A stretch of 64,000 nt of DNA. It comes from Diphasiastrum complanatum. Lineage: Eukaryota > Streptophyta > Lycopodiopsida > Lycopodiales > Lycopodiaceae. The notes beneath the pieces are model-generated. The model was not told the origin of the DNA, searched no databases, and saw only the letters and a program-made list of their open reading frames with translations. The stretch is taken from positions 2,757,923-2,821,922 of the forward strand of contig CM055107.1 of assembly GCA_029204225.1 (NCBI GenBank). The letters are read 5' to 3'. Below are positions 11,927 through 23,915 of this stretch, piece after piece. Position numbers and translations under genes: made by a program. The stretch's first letter is position 1; each line of letters starts with the position of its first letter.

Positions 11927-13050
11927 ATGGGTTTTGATTGTTGGTTGATCAACATTTGCTTTCCAGAGTTGTTAACGTTCATCTTACAATGGTTTCTCAT
12001 TCTCATTTTTATGCCCTTTCAGTTGGCCAGTAGTGTATTTGAAAAGGTCATCCAGTTTACTTTTTCTGATTATTATTGGCACTTTGATGCTGGCAGATAC
12101 AGCATATCCTTTTCTCTGCCTCCTCATTAGCTTTTTCCTACCACTATGTCTTTCTTGGCCCTTTGAACTCCTCATCTTGGTGGTGGGCTGGCTAATATTG
12201 CCCATATGCAAATGGTTCCGGATACTTGGTTGGAAGCTATTTGAACTTTAGCTTAAGCTCGTAGTTGTGCCCATATGTATAATTTTTGACCCTGCAGTAA
12301 GTATCAGCCCTTGAGTCTAGCCCAAAAAAAGAACTGGCTTAGCATGCATGTAATTTTGAGAATTGTGAAATAGGCCTAAAAAGAGTTTCTCTCAGTTACT
12401 CTGGATGCATTATCTGCAGATATGGCAAGATTCACGATTGAAAATCTGCTCATCTATAGTTCGTATTGAACGTTTGTGGGTAAAAAAAGCATCTATTCAA
12501 ACTAGAGCTTCTCGACTTGCTTTAGTCGAACAATCCAAGCAAGCATGCTACATGCTGTGCAGATGCTTTTATCACCCTCAAGATACAAGCTTTGCAGGTT
12601 GCGGGTCTGATAAGGAGGTTTTTGTTTCTAATAACTTTAAGCGGTGCCGGTGTGTTCTTATCCCTTCATGAAATTGTGCATTTCTCCTGATTACTTCTTA
12701 AAGAACTGGTGTCTTAAATTTTCATGATAGAAACTGTCAGTTGTGATTTTTGAACTGATGTAGGAAGAGCAAAAGCAAAATTTGTCACTTATTATTTCCT
12801 CCTTTGCATTCTGATTTTTTTCATAGGTTGTGCAATGGCCGAATGTTGTCATTTTAAAACTCAGTAGACCAGCTGTTGAACTCCCACTTAACCAGCTTCC
12901 TGAAGTTGCTTCCAAGGGTGTAAATTTGAGCCCTTTCAATGGCTACATTGCTATTGTAGCCCCTTTTATGCTGCTGGAAGAGTTTTGTCAATTGCATCTG
13001 CATTCATCACATCAATATGTTAACTTGCCAGACTAAGATGCTATTTTATT
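11927..13050 (+). other. Possible degenerate exons of an unidentified host gene
   Basis: Several short plus-strand open stretches begin just after AG acceptor-like sites: about 12419-12600 (reading IWQDSRLKICSSIVRIERLW) after TCTGCAG, and 12828-13036 (reading VVQWPNVVILKLSRP) after TTTCATAG. At 12175-12235 another frame reads LANIAHMQMVPDTWLEAI, which looks like one turn of an alpha-helical repeat. I do not recognise a family, no consistent set of splice joins was found, and chance cannot be excluded. Confidence 0.2.
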
Positions 13051-13534
13051 CAGCTCTTGAAGAGGACTTTTATTAAAAGTAGTGTACGCTGAGAGTTAGA
13101 ATTTAACGTCGTAATCTTGATGGATTTCAAGCCTTTCTACTTGTGACCTGGACTACTCAGTGCTGATCATATGAATAGCATAGTCTGGTGTTAGCTATAA
13201 TGAATAAATTGCAGGATGTCATATATTGACTTAAGAACAAAAGTCTACTTATGATGCAGATCACATGAAGAAAGGATTCTTTGATAGTTCTCTGTACTGG
13301 ATTAAGGTGAGTCAATATCTGTGAATTAGATATGACAAGTTTTGATGTCTCTGATGCCATGATGAATAAACTGCCAGATGCCTTACATCAATGTGAGTGG
13401 GAAAGTCTAAATATGATTCCCCACAGCTTAATAAAAGTACTATCTGAAAGTTCTTGTAATATACGTACACTGGATGGATTTCTTTCAGACCTCTTTCCTC
13501 CTGCCATCCCTTTGGTTAGGTCCTTTTTTAGTAC

Positions 13535-13718
13535 TGTTATAGAAGGTTTTCCTATCCACCTTCAACCCTAGACCTAAGCAACTGCGAAGCATCAAGCGTC
13601 ATGTCACGCGGAGATTCATTCCCATGAGAGTGGTAGCATAATTTAGATTCATACACGTGCTTATTATTTGACATCTAACACTACGATCCACTAGTCCTAA
13701 TCCACAAGATCAAGCTTA

Positions 13719-13777
<59 letters not shown>

Positions 13778-14241
13778 AAGTATAACGAGATTCAATCCCA
13801 ACAATTAGCAAATCCAAATAACATAAAAATCCAAAGAAAACATGAGAGATTGAGAAAGGTGAAGAGCAAGGACATCCAAATGCAATTGGGTAGAACCTCC
13901 ACCTTCTTGATTGAACATTGAACATGAAAAATGAACTACAAATCATCACTATTTATAGCGGATTCTAGGGCCCTTGGCCTCCATTCTTATTGGCCAATTC
14001 CTACCTCCCTCATCATTCGAATTTGAAAATTGGGGGGAACCCTCTTTTATTCACTAACTTGATTATTAGGCCCTCCAACACTTCATCCTCGCAATTTTGC
14101 CTAAAGTCCTTTTATTATCTTGTAATTAATCAAATAACTATACACATGCAAGTGGCCAAATCCTGTCACTTATTAGCTACTAATAAATGAATAATCTAAT
14201 CATGAATTACGGTTGCCTCGATATCCGCAAACACTCCAACA
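13535..14241 (-). mobile_element. Gypsy solo LTR (tRNA-Asp family) with inserted GA tract
   Basis: On the minus strand it starts TGTTGGAGTGTTTGCGGATA and follows the LTR at 62572-63316 almost throughout: the TTAGATTATTCATTTATTAG-type block, GACTTTAGGC, the CTCATGGGAATGAATCTCCG block and the CGCGTGACA stretch. Length is about 707 bp against 745 bp. No internal region flanks it on either side, so it appears to be a solo LTR. The outer bases (AGTAC below, ATTTT above) do not form a clear target-site duplication, so the lower end is approximate. A 50-bp CT/GA tract lies inside at 13723-13772. Confidence 0.78.
13723..13772. repeat. (CT)25 microsatellite inside the solo LTR
   Basis: Pure dinucleotide tract. 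The homologous place in the related LTR (63069-63095) holds only a short, imperfect GA-rich run. Confidence 0.95.
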
Positions 14242-15940
14242 ATTTTCTAATATGTCTATGCGAGAATATTACTAAATTTGGCAGGTATCAGTCTCTTCTT
14301 TGGTATGCTGTGGACTCATGAATGAATCAACAACAGCAAATTTGCTACATAACGGGACGTGTCAAAGTTCAATGTAGGATATAGCCACTGGGTTTATACC
14401 ATTATACCCTTGAACCTTGTGGTTGATAAAAAATAATGTCAAAAACCAAGAGCAGAGGCCAAACCTATTAAGTATGACATTTGTGCCAAATAAGCTAACA
14501 ACAGCAATGCAAGTCATATGTCACACTTTTTGTGGTTGAACTATTATTCTGGGCAATCAATATTTCTTTTACGCAAGTTATTAATGTATTCAGTTCTTTG
14601 TTACAGATATGGAATTTACGTAGGAAAGTCAAACTTTCTGTCAGGATTGGGGGAAAGATCTTAATCTGCAGTGATCAGGCCAGCAGTCAGAATGAGCTCA
14701 AATCAGAGTGCAGTTTGAGAAGTTCAGATCTGAATAATTTCGACTATTTATGCAATTTCTTCTATGATCATGAACAGCAGTCTTTGCATCAATTATCTTA
14801 ACAAATTCCTGTGAACGAGGAGATACCACAATGCTGCATTTCAACCTTCATCAGAAGTTTGCTGTTCTTGTTTATATGTTGTTTTCTGGCTTAAGTTGGT
14901 GCTTCCAGATAGTTGTTGAAGAAGTGCTCTTAATTTTATGCATTGAAGACATTCTGCCTGATCATGTTTATCACGAACCACATTTTTGTGTCAGAAGCTT
15001 GACATTCTCTAATTGCTTATTCTCACGGAGTAAAAATCACTTATTCAACTCTGCACGCTTAATCACTACATATGTACAGACAACAAAGCATATCAGCATC
15101 TGATGAACTGCATCCTTTGTTGTAATTTTTATTATGAAGTCCAAAGCTGCAGGATTGATTCCTATATAGCTGCCAAAGGCAGTCTCCAAGTTGCTTTGAG
15201 GTGAGATTTATGAAACTGTACTGATGGTAGGCCATAGTTGTACAACACTTCAGGAACTGATCCCATTTGAGCTTCGTTCAAGTGGCTTTGAATGGCTCAG
15301 TGTGTAATTCCTTCATGGTATGGTACATAGTTTAAGGATGGATGTGGTGAAATGTAATTTCATATAGATTTGTTGAACTACCCTGCAATACATAGTGATA
15401 ATTAATTACATTTAAAATGGTTAAACATTTCAACATGCAACACAGTTAAAGGGTAACGCTATGTCATGTGGGAATTAATGTTTCAGATTCTTTGGTTGAT
15501 TAAGTTAAGGTAAAAACATAAGATATCTCATCAAGGTTCCTTTAATTTGCTGAAGAAGAACAATGGAAGAGAAAAAAAGCTTTTGCTGTAAGTTGGTGAT
15601 GAATACAATTTTTTTGGTAATAATGATGGAATTTTGATTTCTTTTTCATGGCTTTATGCCAACAACCAATAGTGCTGTTCTACTTGCAAGCTACTCTTAT
15701 TGGCACCTTGTAAGGCTTGATGTCCTCTATTAGTAAAGTTTTGAAACATTTCACCAAATTGATTCCATGCATGACTCTTTTTATCAAAAGATTTTCAATG
15801 ATTGAAGTGAACATATTCCTGGATATAGCATCATGTAAAGCATCGAAACTCTTTAATTGATTAACAATGAACTCTTTAATTGATTAACAATGAACGATAT
15901 CCTTTAAAGATTACTAAACATCACTACATACAATCATAGA
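14242..15940 (+). other. Unassigned stretch with one exon-like frame
   Basis: AT-rich DNA. A plus-strand frame from about 14608, after a TTGTTACAG acceptor-like site, reads IWNLRRKVKLSVRIGGKILI and stays open to a stop near 14800. Composition is protein-like but no family is recognised. Nothing else supported. Confidence 0.2.
15847..15895. repeat. 23-bp tandem duplication
   Basis: AACTCTTTAATTGATTAACA occurs at 15847 and again at 15870. Confidence 0.85.
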
Positions 15941-17160
15941 CAAAGCCCTACAAGCAATGTAATTGAGTTCTCTTTTGAAGAGCCCCAAGCATCTCGTCGC
16001 ACAATACTGTGCTTATGTAGCCTTTATTCATAGTCTATTTGGAATCTTTAAAGACTACAAAATCTTGATGCATAATTTGAAAAGCACATTTGGAGGGATA
16101 AGTGTGCACATAAGCTTGGTGGCCCTAGTTATAAAAATATTAGGCTCAAGTCAACTGTACGTTTGTACCACTTAAACACAAAAACATTGGCCTTAATATG
16201 GGTTGGAATGAAAACTAAACTAATGTTTGGGTGGAAGACATAGGGTTGTAGACAATATATGCTAGGAATGCCATAGTAAGGTCAATGATTGTTGTGAAAG
16301 TGCATTTTGTTGTATGAAAGGTCCATGGTGAATCACGAAGCCACTATGAAGATAGATTTCATTTAATGGTAATATAAAGGTCTATTAAGGTTACATATGG
16401 CCAAGAAATGTCGAAGGAAGTCATGATGATGAATATCATGGGCAAAGTTGTTGTAAATAAGCATATACAATAGGCAATATTATTATCTTGACATCGATTA
16501 TGCAAGACCAATGCCATAACAATAAGAAGATTGTTGTTGTGTGAACCATGATGTCGTATCAATGTAACAAAGAGATATTGGCCATGATAACCAAGATGGC
16601 CTACAATGGCATCGACATGAATGTGGTCATTGAAAAAGATATTTGATGACAATTTCGTAGATCAAGAGTGCCAAAGAAATGCCAGATGAATTTTTGTTAT
16701 CTACAATTGTATCCCTAGTTATTGTGCTAGACCAAAAGTGCCATTACAAGAAGATACAAATAGAATAGTTGCATGATATCAAGCATATCCAAAATTGTTT
16801 TTGATAGAGCCTACCATTTTAAGAGTATATCATAAATGCATAATAGACAACCAAATAAATTTCAAGCTATTTGAGCAAACCATCAATGTGTTACAAATAT
16901 TTTAAATGATATTGACCATGCAAACTGCAACAAGATAGAAGACAATGGCTGGAGAAATATGCCATCCTTATAAATATAAGTGCCATGAAACTAGAACTCA
17001 CAATGCAAAAGTATCCATAGGAGCCATGATACAACATAAGCAGTTGTGGCAGTTGGACATTGTGACATATATGCTAATAGACAATCATATAAAAATGGAT
17101 CTCAAAGGTCCAAAGATTAGTATCAAAGAACTAATCATGGCAAGAGCATGCTATAGTAGA

Positions 17161-17280
17161 ATTGATGATGAACACATGTTGGTGTGCTATGAGACGTAGA
17201 GTCTCGTAACATTAGCAAAAATTGATGATGAACACATGTTGGTGTGCGATGAGACGTAGAGTCTCGTAACATTAGCAAAA
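17161..17280. repeat. 60-bp tandem duplication
   Basis: 17161-17220 and 17221-17280 differ at one base only. Each unit contains the inverted repeat GAGAC-GTAGA-GTCTC. Confidence 0.97.
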
Positions 17281-17453
17281 ATATAAGTATGTCTAACCAT
17301 AATGATACCAAGCAAGCATGCAATGGAGATTGCCCAAAAATGAAAATTAATATCAATACAAATTGGGTCAATATATTCCAAGTTTATAGTTGAAATGACA
17401 AGTACAGTACAACAACCATAGGAACTAGCTCTATAAATCGATAGAAGAAAAGT

Positions 17454-17545
17454 TGTAAGAATGCTATGAATTCAATCATAGGTTATGGTATAAAGAACAA
17501 TTGTAAGAATGTTATGAATTCAATCATAGGTTATGGCATCAATGA
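17454..17545. repeat. 48-bp tandem duplication
   Basis: TGTAAGAATG followed by TATGAATTCAATCATAGGTT starts at 17454 and again at 17502 with few differences. Confidence 0.9.
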
Positions 17546-17759
17546 AGTTGGTACCTATAATTCATGCTTGTAGGGCTCTTGCCAATGAAGCATAAAAGAT
17601 CATTATTGACACTTGGATATCAATCTTCCACAAAGAATGGCAATTGGAATCACAAATATTCAATGGTTGAAATCCTACAAGCAACAGCAATAAGTTCTCG
17701 TGAAGAGCTCACACAATACCAAGATCCAAAGCTACATAATGAGTGTCCCTAGTCTTTAT

Positions 17760-18850
17760 TTATAGACAACAAATGCCATGGTATGGAAGCTTCTAGAGAT
17801 TAGAGGTGATAAGGTTTCACAATGGGAATGTAGGGAGAGAAAAGTGCATCCTCATCACCTCCTCAATTGATTAACTAGCTTGTGCCCATCGTAAAATGTA
17901 AAGAGAGAAAAGTGTGCCCTCTTTTAGGTCACCTCTTTAGTCGATTAAGTACTAATAGTTTGGGCTCGTAGCTATAAAATGAAAGTGAATAACAAGGGCC
18001 CTTAAGGCTATACATGAACAAAAAGGATTTGTGGCTAACATATGCATGAAAGGGCACCCATGTGGACATAATATTCATAATAGAGACCAAGATGGGTAGG
18101 ATATCCATAACACTCTTGCATTGAAAAAGCATTACTCTCAATTTAGGCATGTATAAAGCAACGTCATGGAAGAATAGCATCCACAACCACTAGTGGATTT
18201 AGAAAGCAGCATCATTTAGGAGGAACATTTGCAACAATTGGTATATGATCTAAAGCATCCTGAGATGATAGTAGCAAGAGCACAAACCTTGTCAACAACT
18301 AATGGTATATGCTAAAAAAAACAGTGGACTCCCAAATAGCTTCCTCAATAGGTCTACCATCCTATTGAACAAAAAAATGCACTTGTCACCAACAATGTCT
18401 AAATTGAAGCTTGATCTAAAGAATAGTAGGAGCTTTGGACCATTAGAGAAGGTAGCAACATCATGAGGAGTCTCATCCTCAAGAGTAGCACACAACAAAG
18501 TCACATGAAATATATTATACACATGTGTGAAACATACATTTGTAAGTGATAAGTGATATGACTCACATGAAATATCTAAAAAAAACCCATATTATTGTGG
18601 TGTCCCAAACACAGAGATTGTGCAAAATCGCATATGGGCACCAACTATAAAAGGTCAATGTATAATAAAGAGCAACATAGCAGGGAGTAAAAATACCATA
18701 TGTAATCATAGAGCCTTGTTGAGGATCAATTTCCTAAAGTAGATATTGGTAGGCATCACAATTAAATGACAAGGATGTGTGCTACAAAATGAAAGTAATA
18801 TTTTCCACTAAAGCAAACCAATTGACACCAAGTAGCATGTCATATTGGGT
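17760..18850. other. Unassigned AT-rich DNA
   Basis: Only scattered short ORFs. It lies just beyond the 3' side of the minus-strand gypsy RT and may be eroded sequence of that element. No motif recognised. Confidence 0.3.
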
Positions 18851-18901
18851 GATAAGTGATATACAAAAATCAATTTGTCCTATGAAATCTCTAATCTGGT
18901 A

Positions 18902-20773
18902 TTAAAGAACTGAAAGAAGTCGAGTACTTTGAACAACATGAGTATTAGCAATCTCAATATACAACATATGCAAAATGAGCTTTGAAATGGCTAGTATGCA
19001 TAAGAAAACATAGTTGTAGATAGAGGAATGCATGCCACCACTCTCAACTACTGGAATAAAAACAGTGTGAGCAATGTAAACACATAGGACATATGTGGAG
19101 AGGTCATCCAAATAGATTTCAAGGAATTTTTGCAAGTAGTCTTTGAAGGCGAACTACATTACTCTTTGAAGTGAACTAGGTGTATTACAAAGTCCAAACG
19201 ACATAACTTTATAAGCATAAGTCTCCCATTCCGTTGCAAAAGCTGTTTTATAGCGATCCGCAGGTGCGATCTTGGCTTGGTTGTAACCACTAAATCCATC
19301 CAAAAAATTGTAGGCTTCCGCTCCAACAAGGCGGTCCAATATGCTTTCAGTAAAGGGTAACAAAAAGTGATTCTTTCGCATCACTTTGTTCAAAGCTTTG
19401 AGTTTCACACAAATTCTCATCTTCCCACTCTTCTTAGGAACGACAACAATTGGCGAAACACATTCAGTATGTTGGATCTCGTAGATGAAATCGGCTTCAA
19501 GTAATCTCTATGACACTTTCTTAATAAGATCAATAACGTTTGGATTACAACGATAGAATCTTGTGACTTTTGGAACTGCATCAGGCATCAAGGGAATTGT
19601 ATGCGCAATCACAGATGTCAAAATTCCTTTTAGATCCTTGTATGTCCAAGCAAAACAATCTTGATACTGAACCAACAACTTCCTTAACGCTTGAAACTGC
19701 TCTAAGGTAAGTTGTGTTCCAACTTGCACAAACTTTTCTGGTTCTCCTGGTTCAGCAAGATTCATACGCTATGTCCTAGCTAGTCCATCGTAAACATCTT
19801 TCGTTTATGGTACTTGCTCTTCTAGTTCATGAATGAGTTTTCGGTAACATAATGACAACATTGTCCAAAGTATAGCATTTGAAATGCTCTGGCATATCAT
19901 GCTTGTACCTTGTCTGACTGTTCCTCCTCAAAAGGATTGATTTTGGCTCTTCGTTTAGCTTTCTTGGCAGGAATTGATTGCAGAGGTGATGACTTTCTAG
20001 AAGTTGTGGTCTTCTTTGAAGGTGACGACTTCCTTGATGGTGATGTTTTGCAAGAACTCTGACTTGAAGAATCCTCCTTGATCTTTCCTATACCTTTATC
20101 AAATAAAGGTGGTACATCTTTAGGAGCTACTCCTCTCGATGATTTTTCTCATTTTAGGACCGTATTATAATGTTGCTTCGCTTGCTTCTTCGTCATTGGT
20201 CTTGCAGTCTTTTCTTCCTTCAATATAACTGCTTTAGGTGGTTTCATTGTCAGTTCTTTAGGAATATCACGGATTCCAAACCTTGTAGGATCCATATGAT
20301 TTAATGTCTGCTCATCTGTGAGTTCTGTATTTTCATCGTAAGACAAGGTGTGACTAATATGGATGAGGTCATCAATCTCGTTCAATTTGGATTGATTATC
20401 TCGTTGACACATATAGCCTGCTGTACAATCCACTATTGCAAGAGCTTGGTTCCAATTGACAGTATCAGTTTGAGAGTCATAATGAACTCTCAAATTTTTT
20501 ACATGTCGATCATTGGACCACTGGCTTGATAGTCCAAGTGATTGGATCAACTTTGATTGCACGCTCACGATTCTCAAAAGTGCTTTTTCTGGTGCCCCAG
20601 TTATGAATTACTTGCGCAACTCGTAACCATGGATGTTCAAATAAGACACGGTAAACATTCGGTGCGTCAGGTAAGTCCATTACTACAAAAGTAATGACAA
20701 ACTGAACTCCGACGATCTTGATAGGTATATCTTCTACCATTCCCTTAGGACGGACTATCGTTTGATAGTCCAA
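18902..20773 (-). pseudogene. Gypsy protease to reverse transcriptase relic
   Basis: Minus-strand Ty3/gypsy pol. Order: end of the protease region at 20773-20510 (GMVEDIPIKIVG, VVMDLPDAPNVYRVLFEHPW); a connecting region at 20577-20149; the pre-RT segment with DCFAWTYKDLKGI (19765-19508); RT with LPFTESILDRLVGAEAYNFL, DGFSGYNQAKIAP and VMSFGLCNTPSSLQRVM (19420-19154); then the catalytic YLDD box in another frame (19135-18902). Several stops and frame changes break it. The protease end matches the plus-strand copy at 23713-23915 closely, so both belong to one family, which is also present at 60-64 kb. It is cut at 20773 by a plus-strand fragment. Confidence 0.88.
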
Positions 20774-21140
20774 GTGATTGAATCAACTTTGGCTGACTTC
20801 CTTCTTTTGTTAGATGATTATGAACATTTTCAAAAACTTTCAAGATTGACCATGGCTAAAGGCCTTGATCAATTCATTCAAGACTTCCATGATTATTTGA
20901 ACACTCTCTATAGTGAGATACCTGCTAAAAATTCAAATGCTCATGTTTATTGATGGTTTACCTAAAGACTATCAAGTGGATGCTAGAAGAAACCATCCTA
21001 TTACCCTAGAAGATGCTATTAGGGCTACAAATTTTTTTATTGACACTCCTAAGCCATCTAAGAGTCATCACCCTAATGAGCAAAAGAAGGGTTTCCAATT
21101 TGAGAGAAAGGATAAAGAAGTTACCAATGAAGTCTCGTAG
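20762..21140 (+). pseudogene. Gag fragment of an LTR retrotransposon
   Basis: Two overlapping frames. The first reads MAKGLDQFIQDFHDYLNTLY and the second GLPKDYQVDARRNHPITLED then AIRATNFF, the gag segment preceding the nucleocapsid in gypsy-type elements. It is in the opposite orientation to the pol relic it abuts, and ends at a stop near 21138. No zinc knuckle follows; copia LTR sequence begins at 21182. Confidence 0.65.
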
Positions 21141-21181
21141 AATTGCACAGATGACAAATAGTATTCGTCATTCGTTGTTTA

Positions 21182-21789
21182 TGTAGGAAATTGAGAGGTT
21201 AGCGAGTGCGTGTAGGATCGAAAATGCCACAAACAACAGCAAATATTCAAATTGAATGATTCAGACAAATGCACAAAGAAATGATACAGTATTAGGACTA
21301 ATAATTTGTGCTCTGATTAATATCAAATAGTGAGTACAATGCTTGAAGTGATAACTTTAGCTTACAATCGTTGAGAGTGATAACTCTTGTTATAGAAAAT
21401 CGAATAATCAAAAGAAGTTTTTTGATCAAGATTCTAGGATTGATATCCTACAAAATATCTACAACTACTTTTTGTTGCAGTTATTACAACTGCCTCATTA
21501 TAGTTAATGCATGTACAAAGTGGGCAGATTATCAACACGAAGTCGTTGGGTCGGCGGATTTTAGACCGACAATATCGAAATTTACAAGTATCGAAAACTG
21601 TACAATGACTTGAAAAATATTGACTCAAAAACTATAGAATTTTTCGAGTCGATCTGGTATCAAAGAATTCTAAGAAAAATTCGATCTTGAATTTCTCAAT
21701 TCTCTGCTCAGAAATTCGAGCCTTCTGTTTCTGGTTTTTCAGGATACTCATTATTGAATGGTTTTGAGGCTAAGCATTGAATTCCAACA
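21182..21789 (-). mobile_element. Copia 3' LTR
   Basis: On the minus strand a polypurine tract TAAGGGGGAG is followed at once by TGTTGGAATTC at 21789. The LTR ends CCTACA at 21182, giving about 608 bp with TG...CA ends. It is the same family as the LTR at 11003-11824 and directly follows the RNase H region of its element. Confidence 0.82.
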
Positions 21790-21808
21790 CTCCCCCTTAA
21801 TGTAGATC

Positions 21809-22700
<892 letters not shown>

Positions 22701-22739
22701 ATTTGTGAGATATCTCTGTTGGTTGATGAAAATCAGACG

Positions 22740-23915
22740 ACTAGATCAAATTCACCAAGTTGCGGAATGTCCGAACAAAGGAAAATTTGTTTCATTCTGT
22801 CATGAATGCGGTTATGGACATTGTTACAAGGATTGTCCAGCAAGACCAAAACCACCGTCGATTACTGCTCCAATGAATATGATTATGATCCAAAGACCAA
22901 CAGCTCAGCCTACTGATCCAAGTGTACCTTTGATGGTTGTTACCAAAGCTCAGAAGCATAAAGAAGTTCTAGTTGATCCAGTACCTGCTGAATCTATACC
23001 AACTACATATATACCTACTGCATCAATGGTGTATCCAAATCTCAACTCAAAAAAGAAGAGATACCAGAATATGAGGCAGTGGATTAAACAATTGCAAGAA
23101 GAAGAGGAATTAGAAGTAGCTAAAGCAGCAGCCGAAGCCCATTCTTCACCTGTGCTGCCTTTGAATTTACATAATCCACAAACGGATGTTAATACTCAGT
23201 TGCATCATCATGAAGAACCCTTCAAGATGATAAAACCGGAAGTGCCGCAAACGAAAATGATCATGAATATTTAGTCCAGCAAGATGGATATTACATTGGG
23301 AGAATTTCTTAAGCTGGTGCCAAAAGCAAAAGAAGTATTAGCAAAAAAGCTAACTTTGATTGAGTCAGCAGTCCATCATGAGCCACTCTTTTGTGTCGGG
23401 TTTAAAGAATCAAACGAAGTGCTCAATGTAGGAGCAGCCTGGGAAAGTGAGCAACGAAACATCACCCTGCCAATACAACATAGACAGTTTGGTAAAGAAA
23501 CAGTCGTGATAGATGGAGGTTCAAGAGTGTTCAACGTAGGAGCAGTCTGGGAAAGTGAGCAACAAAACATCACCCTGCCAATACAACATAGACAGTTTGG
23601 TAAAGAAACAGTCGTGATAGATGGAGGTTCAGGAGTTAACCTGATTTCAACAAAGCTATGTGCAAAATGGGGTCTTACAAAGATAAAACCTGCAACTTTT
23701 GCCATTAAGCTAGTTGATCAAACGATAATCCGTCCTAAGGGAATGGTAGAAGATATACCTATCAAGATCGTCGGAGTTCAGTCTGTCATTACTTTTGTAG
23801 TAATGGACTTACCTGACGCACCGAATGTTTACCGTGTCTTATTTGAACATCCATGGTTATGAGTTGCGCAAGTAATTCATAACTGGGGCACCAGAAAAAG
23901 CACTTTTGAGAATCG
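22740..23915 (+). pseudogene. Gypsy nucleocapsid and protease with internal duplication
   Basis: Plus-strand fragment of the tRNA-Asp gypsy family. Seen: a Cys/His cluster (VAECPNKGKFVSFCHECG, then GHCYKDCPARP), a Pro-rich linker, an acidic helix (QEEEELEVAKAAAEA), a stop at 23272, then the protease frame 23284-23862 with VVIDGGSGVNLISTKLCAKW carrying the catalytic Asp. A 108-bp in-frame tandem duplication (about 23418-23636) repeats ITLPIQHRQFGKETVVIDGG, so the active-site Asp motif is present twice. The frame ends at 23862, but homology to the minus copy at 20.5-20.8 kb continues to about 23915. RT is absent. Confidence 0.85.
23418..23636 (+). repeat. 108-bp in-frame tandem duplication
   Basis: Two units offset by exactly 108 bp (36 codons) with only a handful of differences. 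Each encodes the protease active-site segment. Confidence 0.93.

Larger units (their letters stand above)
15940..17760. other. Unassigned region bounded by related sequences
   Basis: Blocks near 15945 and 17672 share CCTACAAGCAA, AGTTCTC..GAAGAG, CACAATAC and CTTTATT-ATAGAC in the same order and orientation, about 1.73 kb apart. They could be eroded LTRs of a small element, but no primer site or coding domain lies between them. Confidence 0.3.

Noticed and set aside
17161..17280. CRISPR-like or satellite array
   Set aside because: Only two direct copies without spacers.
23376..23705. 109-codon minus-strand ORF with a duplicated PPSITTVSLPNCLC motif
   Set aside because: Antisense shadow of the duplicated gypsy protease on the plus strand.
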